DNA of 35,411 bases from Pseudomonadota bacterium (GTDB lineage: Bacteria; Pseudomonadota; Gammaproteobacteria; Burkholderiales; Sulfuriferulaceae), in contig JAJYMO010000093.1 in the NCBI GenBank assembly GCA_021786845.1, positions 32,061 to 67,471 on the forward strand. The letters run 5' to 3'. This document shows positions 7,400 through 15,101 of this stretch, one piece after another; within the stretch, counting starts at the first letter, position 1, and the number at the start of each line of letters is the position of its first letter. Both the position numbers and the translations under genes were made by a program. The notes under the pieces were generated by a model. The model saw only the letters and a program-made list of their open reading frames with translations. It searched no databases and had not been told where the DNA came from.

Positions 7400-8746
7400 T
7401 TACTTATGGCCTCCTAATGCCAGCTCGGGGTTATACAAATACTCAATATTTCCTGCTTCTACTTCTTTCAGATAGGATTCAAAGTTTTTCTTTGCGTCCG
7501 TCCAGGAAATACCCATTTTCTCGACCAGATCTTCGCAAGGGGAAGCATGCCACTGCAGTTGCACAATTTTGAACGGGTCGGCACCGCAAGCCAGCGCAGC
7601 ATACTGTACGTCCGCCACGATAGGCACAGAGAAGTTGTTTTCGTGCGCTTTGCCAATCCACTGGTTTTTGTCCATGGTCGTGATACAACCGGTGTCAATG
7701 CCCAGCAGCACGTCCGCATTGGCTTCTTCACGGACCACACGGATTTTACGATCCATGGTGAAAGAACGGGTGAATTCACGTTCGGAAATAATGTGACGGA
7801 AACCGAAACCGCAACAATCGTACCACGTCGAATAATCGATCACTTGTGAACCCAAAGCCAGGGCAATCGAAGTACCCACAGCAGTCCGATTGCCGCCTAA
7901 CACGTCAGGATCGTAAATCGCATCTTCATGCACCATCTTGTAATAGTGGCATGCTGCGTGGGCGGTCACACGAATATTTGATACATCAATAGTTTGCAAT
8001 TCTGAAGCGATGCGTTGACGCATCACATGCACCCATTCGGAATAATGAATAATTTCTTCAGGGATCACCAGCTTGCCATCGACCAACCGGCCTAACTTAC
8101 CCAGAATTTTGGTCACACGCTCGCGCAGCTCGGCTGACTCAACCAGATATTTGCGAATTTCCTTGTAGTTACCAAAAGATGTCCCGCAATGCACAAGAGG
8201 GAAAAAATGCCCTGCTTCAAAACCATGTTGCTTGCCTGAAATATACGCCTGATGGAAGTTGCGCATAAACACTGCGGCCAACGATTCCACATTGCCAATG
8301 CCTGATCCATGGTAGTTCCACGCCGTACAGGAAGTCTGGTCTGTTTCATCCAGATAGTCGGTCCCCGGCACAAAACCAAATTTATTCATGAACCACATGA
8401 TTGATGTTGGATAACCTGGGATGTTTCCGCACTGACCGCACGATTTGTGATGCCACAACTTGATCGACGGAATTTTTTTAGTCCAGCCAAACAAGGTCTG
8501 CACTTCGATTGGCTGATGCAAATCGGTAATGCGGTGCACAATAATCTGGCCGTCTTTTTCCAGCTCCCACATGTGATCACGGATGTCATCCATGCGCTCA
8601 CCCAAATCAATAGTGCGCTTGTCTACGTGCTTACGGACCCACTCTGTAGCGCGCGTGGCCTCATCACCTGACAAACTCGTTTGCTGGAAAAACGAGCCGT
8701 GACCGGCGATACCCGAATTTTCACTGCCTTGTACGATTTCGTTCAT
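7400..8746 (-). CDS. hdrB1: sHdr complex subunit HdrB1 (CCG-domain protein, atypical cysteine set)
   Basis: This 448-residue HdrB-like protein has an N-terminal half with HHKSCGQCGN (C103, C106) and SCTAW (C140), plus C187. The C-terminal half has a CCG-like pattern: C266 (AACHYYK), C311-C312 (DCCGFGFRH) and C354 (DTGCITTMDK). The last element lacks the second cysteine of the normal CxxC, so only one recognisable and incomplete CCG domain is present, against two in HdrB2. This asymmetry between B1 and B2 is typical of sHdr. Start ATG 8746 has GGAGAA upstream. It is one base from hdrA and 45 nt after hdrC1. Confidence 0.92.
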   Translation of the reverse strand: MNEIVQGSENSGIAGHGSFFQQTSLSGDEATRATEWVRKHVDKRTIDLGERMDDIRDHMWELEKDGQIIVHRITDLHQPIEVQTLFGWTKKIPSIKLWHHKSCGQCGNIPGYPTSIMWFMNKFGFVPGTDYLDETDQTSCTAWNYHGSGIGNVESLAAVFMRNFHQAYISGKQHGFEAGHFFPLVHCGTSFGNYKEIRKYLVESAELRERVTKILGKLGRLVDGKLVIPEEIIHYSEWVHVMRQRIASELQTIDVSNIRVTAHAACHYYKMVHEDAIYDPDVLGGNRTAVGTSIALALGSQVIDYSTWYDCCGFGFRHIISEREFTRSFTMDRKIRVVREEANADVLLGIDTGCITTMDKNQWIGKAHENNFSVPIVADVQYAALACGADPFKIVQLQWHASPCEDLVEKMGISWTDAKKNFESYLKEVEAGNIEYLYNPELALGGHK

Positions 8747-8791
8747 GATATTTCTCCTGAAATATACTGCTCAACACCATGGTTAATGGTG

Positions 8792-9475
8792 TCAGTCTTT
8801 TTCCTGCTCTTCTAACCATTCATCGTATTCTTCACGCTTTTCGTCGATGAAATCTTCGATCACATCAAACAAATTTTCATCCATGGCTTCAAGGGAGGAC
8901 AGCACGCCTGTCATTTCCCAAATGGTGTACATCTCTACCGACGTTTTCAATGAAACTTCCCAGGCGGTGTCGGTGGTTTGCAATGTCCGCACAGGAATTG
9001 CTTTACGCAAAGTCTTGAGATCGCCTTCAACCTTCTGAATATTAGGGCCCCAGTCGGGAAAGTGGTCCGGCTGAATCATGTCTGGCGACAACTGGTTACC
9101 TGTGGTAATCAATTTCAGCATCACACGACCAAATGGCCGCAACACATCCTTTGCCGATTGCATGCCATGCTTGATTGATACTTCGCGCATGATCATCACC
9201 AACCCGCCAGGTGAGTTTTTAAATGGGCAACGCGCCGCACAGGTCATGCACTGCGCACAGGCCCAAATTTTCTCTTGCATCGCGTCATAAATTTGCTCAA
9301 TGTTTTCTGTCCAAAGCAATTGAACAATTTCTCTCGGACTGTAATCATAAAATTGCGCGGATGGACAAGTTGCGGTACAGACGCCGCAATTTAAACAACC
9401 ATTCAATTCGTGATCGTAGCGAAAGTCGCCGCGAATATCATCGTATATCTCGCGCATCTCAGCGTACGTTGCCAT
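8792..9475 (-). CDS. hdrC1: sHdr complex subunit HdrC1 (two [4Fe-4S] ferredoxin-type subunit)
   Basis: This 227-residue subunit has two cluster motifs: C27/C30/C33/C37 (CLNCGVCTATC) and C73/C76/C79/C83 (CAQCMTCAARC). The C-terminus is strongly acidic (EDFIDEKREEYDEWLEEQEKD). It is an electron-carrying subunit of the sHdr complex. ATG 9475 is preceded by AGAGGTGG. It is the first hdr gene, separated from dsrE by a 269-nt gap with its own promoter-like sequence, a dyad and two hairpins. Confidence 0.93.
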   Translation of the reverse strand: MATYAEMREIYDDIRGDFRYDHELNGCLNCGVCTATCPSAQFYDYSPREIVQLLWTENIEQIYDAMQEKIWACAQCMTCAARCPFKNSPGGLVMIMREVSIKHGMQSAKDVLRPFGRVMLKLITTGNQLSPDMIQPDHFPDWGPNIQKVEGDLKTLRKAIPVRTLQTTDTAWEVSLKTSVEMYTIWEMTGVLSSLEAMDENLFDVIEDFIDEKREEYDEWLEEQEKD

Positions 9476-9556
9476 TATCCACCTCTTGGTTAACTAAGCT
9501 TAAAACCTAAGTCAGCTTGCCCGGTCAATTCAGCTCAAGCAACACCAGGTTTGTGT

Positions 9557-9585
9557 TATATACATACCCTGCCGGCCTTGGTCGA
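9557..9585 (-). promoter_or_regulatory. Candidate promoter for hdrC1
   Basis: On the minus strand TCGACC (9580-9585) and TATATA (9557-9562) are spaced by 17 nt, matching 4 of 6 bases of each sigma-70 box. The site lies about 80 nt before hdrC1. It would allow the hdr genes to be transcribed apart from rhd-tusA-dsrE. Inferred from consensus only. Confidence 0.35.
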
Positions 9586-9588
9586 CAG

Positions 9589-9606
9589 AATTTGCAATTG
9601 CGAATT
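9589..9606. promoter_or_regulatory. 18-bp dyad upstream of the hdrC1 promoter, candidate operator
   Basis: AATTTGCAATTGCGAATT is palindromic except for one base pair, with a perfect GCAATTGC core. It abuts the candidate -35 box of hdrC1. ArsR-type repressors (sHdrR, SoxR) control sHdr genes in other bacteria, so an operator is plausible. No regulator gene is in the window to support this. Confidence 0.4.
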
Positions 9607-9674
9607 TGAAACCGATTGCACGCGCAACCGGATATTTTGGCAGTTAGGTCGATAGACTAAACTGTTGAGGCATT

Positions 9675-9699
9675 GTTCCCGAAATTTTGTTTCGGGAAC
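9675..9699. repeat. Perfect 10-bp hairpin in the dsrE-hdrC1 gap
   Basis: GTTCCCGAAA (9675-9684) and TTTCGGGAAC (9690-9699) form a perfect 10-bp stem with a 5-nt loop. No T-run follows on either strand, so it is not a classic terminator. With the next hairpin it may block 3' exonuclease decay of rhd-tusA-dsrE mRNA or pause polymerase. Confidence 0.55.
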
Positions 9700-9710
9700 C
9701 TTTCGCCCAC

Positions 9711-9730
9711 AAGGTGCGAAAACGCACCTT
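9711..9730. repeat. Perfect 8-bp hairpin just after dsrE
   Basis: AAGGTGCG (9711-9718), loop AAAA, CGCACCTT (9723-9730). On the minus strand it is the first structure after the dsrE stop (14 nt) and has a TTTT loop. No U-tract follows. It stands in tandem with the 9675-9699 hairpin, 11 nt away. Confidence 0.55.
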
Positions 9731-9744
9731 TACACTTACAAAAA

Positions 9745-10254
9745 TTACATGTACAAGCAAATATCAGCGTCGCCAGCAAATTCAAACATTTTGGCTGCGC
9801 CGGCATACTCTAAACCATCAATAAAATCATCATGCGAAAAACCAAACAATTCGACGGTCATCTGGCAAGCGATAAACTTGACATCCGCTTCCTGGCAAAA
9901 CATGCGCATATTCTCAACCGATTCCACCCCATTGTTTGCAATGGTTTTTTTCATCAAAGCTGTTGCCAGAGATTCGTATCCCGGCACAATCGACTGAATT
10001 GCATTAGGAATATTCCAGTTAATACCGCGAAACCATTTTGGTCCGAATGGCATTTTCATCGGCATTCCAGGATTACCCAACGGGCTCACTTTTAATCCGG
10101 ACACATCTTTACGCAGTAACTGAAGACCATAAAAAGTGAAAAAAATCTGCACCTCATAGTCCAACGCGGCTGCAGTGGATGCGAGAATAAAGGGTGGATA
10201 CGCCCAGTCTAAAGTGCCTTTTGTCGCAATGATTGCCAGTTTCTTTTGACTCAA
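9745..10254 (-). CDS. dsrE2: DsrE2/DsrE3-type sulfur-trafficking protein
   Basis: This 169-residue protein is of the larger DsrE kind (COG2210-like). It has an N-terminal strand KLAIIATKG, a hydrophobic stretch FILASTAAALDYEVQIFFTFYGLQLL, then C120, C130 in the typical ACQMTVELFGF motif, EYAGAAKM and C166 near the end. Family role: sulfurtransferase relaying sulfane sulfur with TusA and rhodanese in the cytoplasm. The gene order rhd-tusA-dsrE2 is the well-known arrangement in sulfur oxidisers and guided the symbol. A DsrE3-type assignment is possible. The start is TTG 10254, with AAGGAG about 7 nt upstream. Two hairpins follow the stop. Confidence 0.85.
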   Translation of the reverse strand: MSQKKLAIIATKGTLDWAYPPFILASTAAALDYEVQIFFTFYGLQLLRKDVSGLKVSPLGNPGMPMKMPFGPKWFRGINWNIPNAIQSIVPGYESLATALMKKTIANNGVESVENMRMFCQEADVKFIACQMTVELFGFSHDDFIDGLEYAGAAKMFEFAGDADICLYM

Positions 10255-10334
10255 TGTTATCTCCTTTAGTTCCTTAATTATTTCTTCTGTTTGAGTTCCA
10301 GCGTTTTTCTACAAGAAATTTGGATGATGCCTGA

Positions 10335-10562
10335 TTATTTGCTCTTGATAAAGAAGGTAAATTCCGTACCAGCTTGTGCTGAAGACAGCAACTCATTGCC
10401 GGTCTGCTTTGCAAAAGCCTCGAAATCTTTAATTGCACCAGGATCAGTCGCCACAATTTTAAGCACTTGACCTGTTGTGAGCTCATTCAACGCTTTTTTG
10501 GCGCGCAAAATAGGTAAAGGGCAATTCAAACCACGCGCATCCAATTCTTTATCAAAATTCAT
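10335..10562 (-). CDS. tusA: Sulfur carrier protein TusA
   Basis: This 75-residue TusA-family protein has the CPxP motif LDARGLNCPLPILRAKKAL (active Cys14), the residue that carries sulfur as a persulfide. It ends in the typical beta-rich ...TEFTFFIKSK. In sulfur oxidisers it delivers sulfur to the oxidation machinery. ATG 10562 has GGAG upstream. It lies between rhodanese and dsrE2. Confidence 0.95.
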   Translation of the reverse strand: MNFDKELDARGLNCPLPILRAKKALNELTTGQVLKIVATDPGAIKDFEAFAKQTGNELLSSAQAGTEFTFFIKSK

Positions 10563-10639
10563 TATCTCACTCCATTAAAATTAAATTGTCAAACTGTTAA
10601 TAAAAAATCCGTTAGTCAGGCTGGGCTTTGCGACAAACT

Positions 10640-10960
10640 TTATATACTCACAAGCGGCTTCCCCGCTCTCATCCAGCCCATTATTCCGCCCTGAAGATTA
10701 TACACATCATTCAAGCCTTTGGAAGCAACAAAGGCGCAGGCCTGCGCAGAACGCCCGCCTGACTGACAATAAAAAACAATAGTCCTGTCTTTAGGCAGTT
10801 CATCCACCTTCAACGGCAGTAAATGCAGAGGGATATGCACTCCACCACTAATCCCTCCCCTTGCTACTTCGGCCTCAGTACGAACATCGATCAAAAGGCA
10901 ACCCGGACCTTCTTGCAACTGTTCCAAACCCAGCACATCCACTTCCTTGAATCCGAACAT
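10640..10960 (-). CDS. Single-domain rhodanese
   Basis: A rhodanese domain of about 106 residues. DVRTEAEVARGGISGGVHIP is followed by the active-site loop FYCQSGGRSAQA, where the Cys forms the persulfide, and the protein ends in YNLQGGIMGWMRAGKPL. It probably mobilises sulfane sulfur for TusA. The chosen start, ATG 10960 (MFGFKEVDV), fits the family. An in-frame TTG at 10975 is possible but has AAGG directly abutting it. It is the first gene of the cluster and is preceded by a promoter and dyad. Confidence 0.9.
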   Translation of the reverse strand: MFGFKEVDVLGLEQLQEGPGCLLIDVRTEAEVARGGISGGVHIPLHLLPLKVDELPKDRTIVFYCQSGGRSAQACAFVASKGLNDVYNLQGGIMGWMRAGKPLVSI

Positions 10961-10990
10961 ATCGCGCTCAAACAACCTTTAAAGAATGCT

Positions 10991-11018
10991 AATATACCAA
11001 AATATAAACGTACTGCAA
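10991..11018 (-). promoter_or_regulatory. Candidate promoter of the rhd-tusA-dsrE-hdr cluster
   Basis: On the minus strand TTGCAG (11013-11018) and TATATT (10991-10996) are spaced by 16 nt. The -10 matches 5 of 6 and the -35 only 3 of 6 bases of the consensus. It sits in a very AT-rich stretch about 15-30 nt before the rhodanese start, implying a short leader. The weak -35 suggests activation or a regulated promoter. Confidence 0.45.
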
Positions 11019-11029
11019 ATATTTTTGCA
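11014..11029. promoter_or_regulatory. Dyad overlapping the rhd -35 box, candidate repressor operator
   Basis: TGCAAA (11014-11019), a 4-nt spacer and TTTGCA (11024-11029) form a perfect inverted repeat on top of the candidate -35 box, where a repressor would block polymerase. It shares TTTGCA with the dyad before hdrC1. Binding by an ArsR-type sHdrR-like repressor is a guess from other sHdr systems. Confidence 0.4.
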
Positions 11030-11437
11030 ATATTTATTTAAAAATACTTGCTTCGAGCGCCGAGACCTTGCGCACAGCGACCCAAACCAGCCCAGCATCC
11101 ACCTGCATTGAAACTTAATCTAAAAATCTGTTTAAACCCTGCTGGCAACCCATATCTCAACAAGAGGCCACAGACTTAATTCAAATGCGCGACGATTGAT
11201 ATATTCCATAATAAAGTTTAGACTTACGGCGTGGTGGTGTGTTGTGTGGATTTGTCCCATAATCAATCCCCGTCTGCATCTGGGGCATGAGCTGCATGTA
11301 GCGTACAAAACGGAAACGTATTATCCGTGTATTGTTAAGACATGGTTACATGTTTTGACGCGTTTGCGTTGCACATGCCGGGTTTTACCATAAACTTTGT
11401 ATTCAATTCAAAGCACTATCTATGAGGGCGCGTCATT
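11030..11437. other. Intergenic region between divergent rhd and the 11438 gene
   Basis: About 400 nt with no convincing gene, tRNA or known RNA. The first part is AT-rich and belongs to the rhd control region. Short inverted repeats such as CCCC-N10-GGGG near 11266 and ACATG-GTTA-CATGT near 11340 are too weak to interpret. The plus-strand gene at 11438 must have its promoter here, but no good -35/-10 pair stands out. Confidence 0.5.
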
Positions 11438-11743
11438 ATGCAACAAGACAATTTCAAAGAGAATACCCGTTACACCATTACATGGCGGAATGCCAGCGGT
11501 AAGTTGCAACCCGCAAACATTTATATTTATAAATTATTTGCTTCAACCATGATTGCCAGAATGACGGACAAAGGTGGCCTTTTGTATAAAATCAGTTACG
11601 ATGATGTCACAAAAATTGTGAAAGAAGTTGCCGTCACGGCTGAAAACCAATACCGCATTCCGGCTGCCATCCTTGACGAAAAAATGTGGAAAGACCGTAC
11701 GGTGATGGAGCGTTATTCCAGCTCACCTCAAATGGGTAAGTAA
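11438..11743 (+). CDS. Small soluble protein of unknown function
   Basis: A 101-residue protein I do not recognise. It is soluble, with mixed charge and many aromatic residues: RYTITWRNASGKLQPANIYIYKLFASTMIARMTDKGGLLYKISYDDVTKIV. There is no cysteine, signal peptide or membrane segment. The pattern of short strands and a helix suggests a compact alpha/beta fold. The ribosome site GAGGGCG before ATG 11438 and its stand-alone position support a real gene. It lies 37 nt before the CorC-type gene and could share its transcript. Confidence 0.7.
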   Translation: MQQDNFKENTRYTITWRNASGKLQPANIYIYKLFASTMIARMTDKGGLLYKISYDDVTKIVKEVAVTAENQYRIPAAILDEKMWKDRTVMERYSSSPQMGK

Positions 11744-11779
11744 GTGCCGTTATTAACCAGCACACGTTTTTGACGTGCC

Positions 11780-13123
11780 ATGAGCAAATTGATTCATCCT
11801 GCTTTAGTACACTTGCCGACACCCTTGGCACACCATTCAAATTTAAACGACATTCCGATTAGCGCATTGCTGGTCGGTCTGTTTATCCTTCTGCTACTTT
11901 CAGCCTTTTTTTCTGTTTCTGAAACCAGCATGATGGCTATCAACCGTTATCGCTTGCGCCATCTTGCGAAACAAGGCCACCCGGGTGCGCAACGCACGAC
12001 CAGATTACTGGCTCACACAGACAAATTGCTGGGCGTCATTTTGCTGGGCAATAACCTCATCAATGCAGCCTCCGCCACACTGGTCACACTGATCGCTATC
12101 CGCCTGTTCGGCAACAGTGAATGGGTTCTGGGTATTGCCACACTGTCGGTCACTTTTGCCATCCTGGTATTCAGCGAAATCACGCCAAAAGTCATTGGCG
12201 CAGCCTATCCCAATGAAATCGCTTATCCAGCCAGCCTGATTCTGCAACCGTTGCTGACCCTGGCTTATCCTATCGTTTGGTTTGTCAATCTTTTTGTACA
12301 AGGCATATTGCGCCTTATGCGTCTCAACCTCAAATCGAATGAGGATGAAAGTATATTGGGAATTGAAGAATTACGTATTTTAGTTCTCGAATCCGGAAAA
12401 ATGTTACCGGGCTCTCACAAACGCCTGCTGGTAAATCTGCTGGACCTTGAGAACAGCACTGTGGATGATATTATGACACCTCGGCATCAAATTGAAGCAA
12501 TTGACATTCAACAATCCGCCGAACTCATCACACGACAAATCATCAGTGGTCACCATACTCGCCTACCGCTTTATAATGGTCAACTGAATGACATCACGGG
12601 TATCGTTCATTTACGCGCATTAACCCGGGAACTGCATAATGCTTTCATCCAGCCAGAATTTTTGACTGCTCACGCCCAGTCAGCCTATTTCATTCCTTCA
12701 GGCACCCCTTTATTTACACAATTACGTCAATTTCAGGAAAGCCGGCAAAATTTGGGCCTGGTAGTGGATGAATACGGGGAATTGCTTGGCTTGATCACCA
12801 TGACCGACATTCTGGACGAAGTCATTGGTGAAATTGCGGCGGGCCCCCGTTCACTCACACCAGGTTACCTCCCACAAGAGGATGGCAGCTGGCTTATCGA
12901 AGGCAGCAACAGCATTCGCCATATTAACCGCCTCCTGGGTCTCGATTTGCCTGTATCCGGACCAAAAACACTCAATGGATTGATACTGGAACACCTGGAA
13001 GACATTCCCGAGATCGGTACCACCATTAAAATTGACGAATACCCCATTGAAATTATTCAAGTTCAGGAACGTTTGGTCAAAACCGCCCGGATTTTTCCGC
13101 GCCGTATGATATTGAAAAACTAA
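11780..13123 (+). CDS. HlyC/CorC-family transporter (CNNM/DUF21 plus CBS domains)
   Basis: A 447-residue membrane protein. About residues 25-200 are a DUF21/CNNM membrane domain: LLVGLFILLLLSAFFSVSETSMMAINRYRLRHLAKQG, further hydrophobic helices and the conserved FSEITPKVIGAAYPNEIAYP. About residues 220-345 are a CBS pair (TVDDIMTPRHQIEAID; LGLVVDEYGELLGLITMTDILDEVIGEI), followed by a C-terminal CorC/HlyC domain (DGSWLIEGSNSIRHINRLLGLDLP). The family is linked to magnesium or cobalt homeostasis. The first about 23 residues before NDIPISALL are unusual and no clear ribosome site precedes ATG 11780, so the true start may be further in. Confidence 0.9.
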   Translation: MSKLIHPALVHLPTPLAHHSNLNDIPISALLVGLFILLLLSAFFSVSETSMMAINRYRLRHLAKQGHPGAQRTTRLLAHTDKLLGVILLGNNLINAASATLVTLIAIRLFGNSEWVLGIATLSVTFAILVFSEITPKVIGAAYPNEIAYPASLILQPLLTLAYPIVWFVNLFVQGILRLMRLNLKSNEDESILGIEELRILVLESGKMLPGSHKRLLVNLLDLENSTVDDIMTPRHQIEAIDIQQSAELITRQIISGHHTRLPLYNGQLNDITGIVHLRALTRELHNAFIQPEFLTAHAQSAYFIPSGTPLFTQLRQFQESRQNLGLVVDEYGELLGLITMTDILDEVIGEIAAGPRSLTPGYLPQEDGSWLIEGSNSIRHINRLLGLDLPVSGPKTLNGLILEHLEDIPEIGTTIKIDEYPIEIIQVQERLVKTARIFPRRMILKN

Positions 13124-13331
13124 CCAGCCATTGGTGTGCACTGATTGACATCCCCTGTGTGCGGGGGAAAATTTGTGACCATTACCGATGAGTAGCTTCT
13201 TAAAGCGGGTCATTTGCAAATTGATGCGGCCCACACCCGATGCAGATTATCCCGGAAACCATTGTGAAATACTCCTGGCGCAGTTAATATAGCCCAATAC
13301 AATTGAATCCTAACCGGTTAAAACTTGGCTC

Positions 13332-15017
13332 ATGTCCTCACACCCACCCACACCTGTTACCGGCCTTGCCCGTGCCCTGGTTAACCACCAGTGGTTAACC
13401 AGGGATGAAGCCGAATTACTGGTTCAGCAAGCAATTGACGAAGAAGAAAGACTGATCGCCCGAATCATTAAATCCAAAAAAATAGACTCCGCCAAATTGG
13501 CGCAATTTGCTGCCAGTGAATTTGGATATCCTTGCCTCGATTTAAACGCAATTGATCCCTCAATTTTTCCAAAAGGGATATTGGACACCAAGCTGATGCG
13601 AGCACGTCATGTGCTGCCAATTCGCAAAAACAACAATCGGTTACTGGTTGCAGTCTCAGACCCCAGCAATCTGAAAACCATTGACGAACTCAAATTTCAA
13701 ACCAATTTGGCTGTCGACATTGTCGTCGTAGAAGACGACAAACTTGACAAGTCAATTCAACTGGTTACTGGTGGGCTCATCAATACGGCCGGCCAGGATA
13801 CCACCCCTGATGACGACACGGATTCCGGAGATGATGAAGGGCTAGAAGCTGACGACGCGCCCATCATCCCCTACTTGCAAAAAATACTCATGAATGCCAT
13901 CAAAGACAAAGTGTCCGACATCCATTTTGAACCTTATGAAAAATTCTACCGCATTCGTTACCGGCAAGATGGCCAATTGCATATCATTGATCAACCCCCC
14001 CTATCTATCCGGGAAAAACTGACTTCGCGCATTAAAGTACTTTCTAATCTTGATATTTCCGAAAAACGCGTTCCTCAAGATGGTCGAATGAAATTAAACA
14101 TCGACAAAAACCGTGCAATTGATTTCCGTGTCAGCACCTTACCTACCTTGTATGGCGAAAAAGTGGTCATGCGGATACTTGACTCGACTTCCGCCCAACT
14201 TGGCATTGATGCACTCGGTTATGAAGATCACCAGAAACAACTGCTGATGGATGCCATTCATCGACCCCACGGAATGATTTTAGTCACCGGCCCCACGGGT
14301 AGCGGCAAAACGGTATCGCTATACACCTGTCTGAATATACTGAACCAGCCTGGCACAAACATTTCTACGGTTGAAGACCCTGCAGAAATTAATTTGCCGG
14401 GCATCAATCAAGTCACCGTCAATGACAAAGCCGGGCTGAATTTTGCCTCCGCCTTAAAATCTTTTTTGCGTCAGGACCCCGATGTCATCATGGTCGGCGA
14501 AATTCGCGACATGGAAACAGCTGAAATCAGCATCAAGGCTGCCCAAACTGGTCACCTGGTCTTCTCCACACTGCACACCAATGACGCCCCAGCGACCGTA
14601 ACGCGTTTAATTAACATGGGTATCGCACCATTTAACATCGCATCCAGCGTGATACTTATTATTGCCCAACGACTTACCCGTCGACTTTGTAGTTGCAAAC
14701 GGCCTCAGGATGTACCCAAAGAAGTCTTGTTGCAAGCGGGCTTTAAGGAGGAAGAACTCGATGGCAGTTGGCAACCCTTTGAAGCTGTGGGCTGCGACGT
14801 ATGCAAAAACAGCGGATATAAAGGTCGGCTCGGCATCTACCAAGTGATGCCAATTACTGAAGCCTTGACACGCATCATCATGAACAATGGGACATCCATC
14901 GATATCTCTGATCAAGCCCGACGGGAAGGGGTCGATGATTTACGCAGATCAGGTCTCAACAAAGTAAAACGCGGCCTGACCTCCCTGAGCGAAATTGAAT
15001 CTCTCACCAACGAATAA
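13332..15017 (+). CDS. pilB: Type IV pilus extension ATPase PilB
   Basis: A 561-residue GspE/PilB-family ATPase. The N-terminal GspE/MshEN domain (about 1-140) is followed by an acidic linker (DTTPDDDTDSGDDEGLEADD). The ATPase core has Walker A GPTGSGKT, the Asp box and Walker B DVIMVGEIRD, and the His box TGHLVFSTLHTNDAP. The four-cysteine zinc site is CSCKRP...CDVC. It powers pilus polymerisation at the inner membrane with PilC. The gene is 84 nt before pilC, in the usual pilB-pilC-pilD order. Confidence 0.96.
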   Translation: MSSHPPTPVTGLARALVNHQWLTRDEAELLVQQAIDEEERLIARIIKSKKIDSAKLAQFAASEFGYPCLDLNAIDPSIFPKGILDTKLMRARHVLPIRKNNNRLLVAVSDPSNLKTIDELKFQTNLAVDIVVVEDDKLDKSIQLVTGGLINTAGQDTTPDDDTDSGDDEGLEADDAPIIPYLQKILMNAIKDKVSDIHFEPYEKFYRIRYRQDGQLHIIDQPPLSIREKLTSRIKVLSNLDISEKRVPQDGRMKLNIDKNRAIDFRVSTLPTLYGEKVVMRILDSTSAQLGIDALGYEDHQKQLLMDAIHRPHGMILVTGPTGSGKTVSLYTCLNILNQPGTNISTVEDPAEINLPGINQVTVNDKAGLNFASALKSFLRQDPDVIMVGEIRDMETAEISIKAAQTGHLVFSTLHTNDAPATVTRLINMGIAPFNIASSVILIIAQRLTRRLCSCKRPQDVPKEVLLQAGFKEEELDGSWQPFEAVGCDVCKNSGYKGRLGIYQVMPITEALTRIIMNNGTSIDISDQARREGVDDLRRSGLNKVKRGLTSLSEIESLTNE

Positions 15018-15101
15018 ACGGATCGTCTGCATGACTATGCCCACACACAGCAAACAAAAATGCTCATTATCTGATCCCAACCGAATATCGGGAGCAGGAT
15101 A

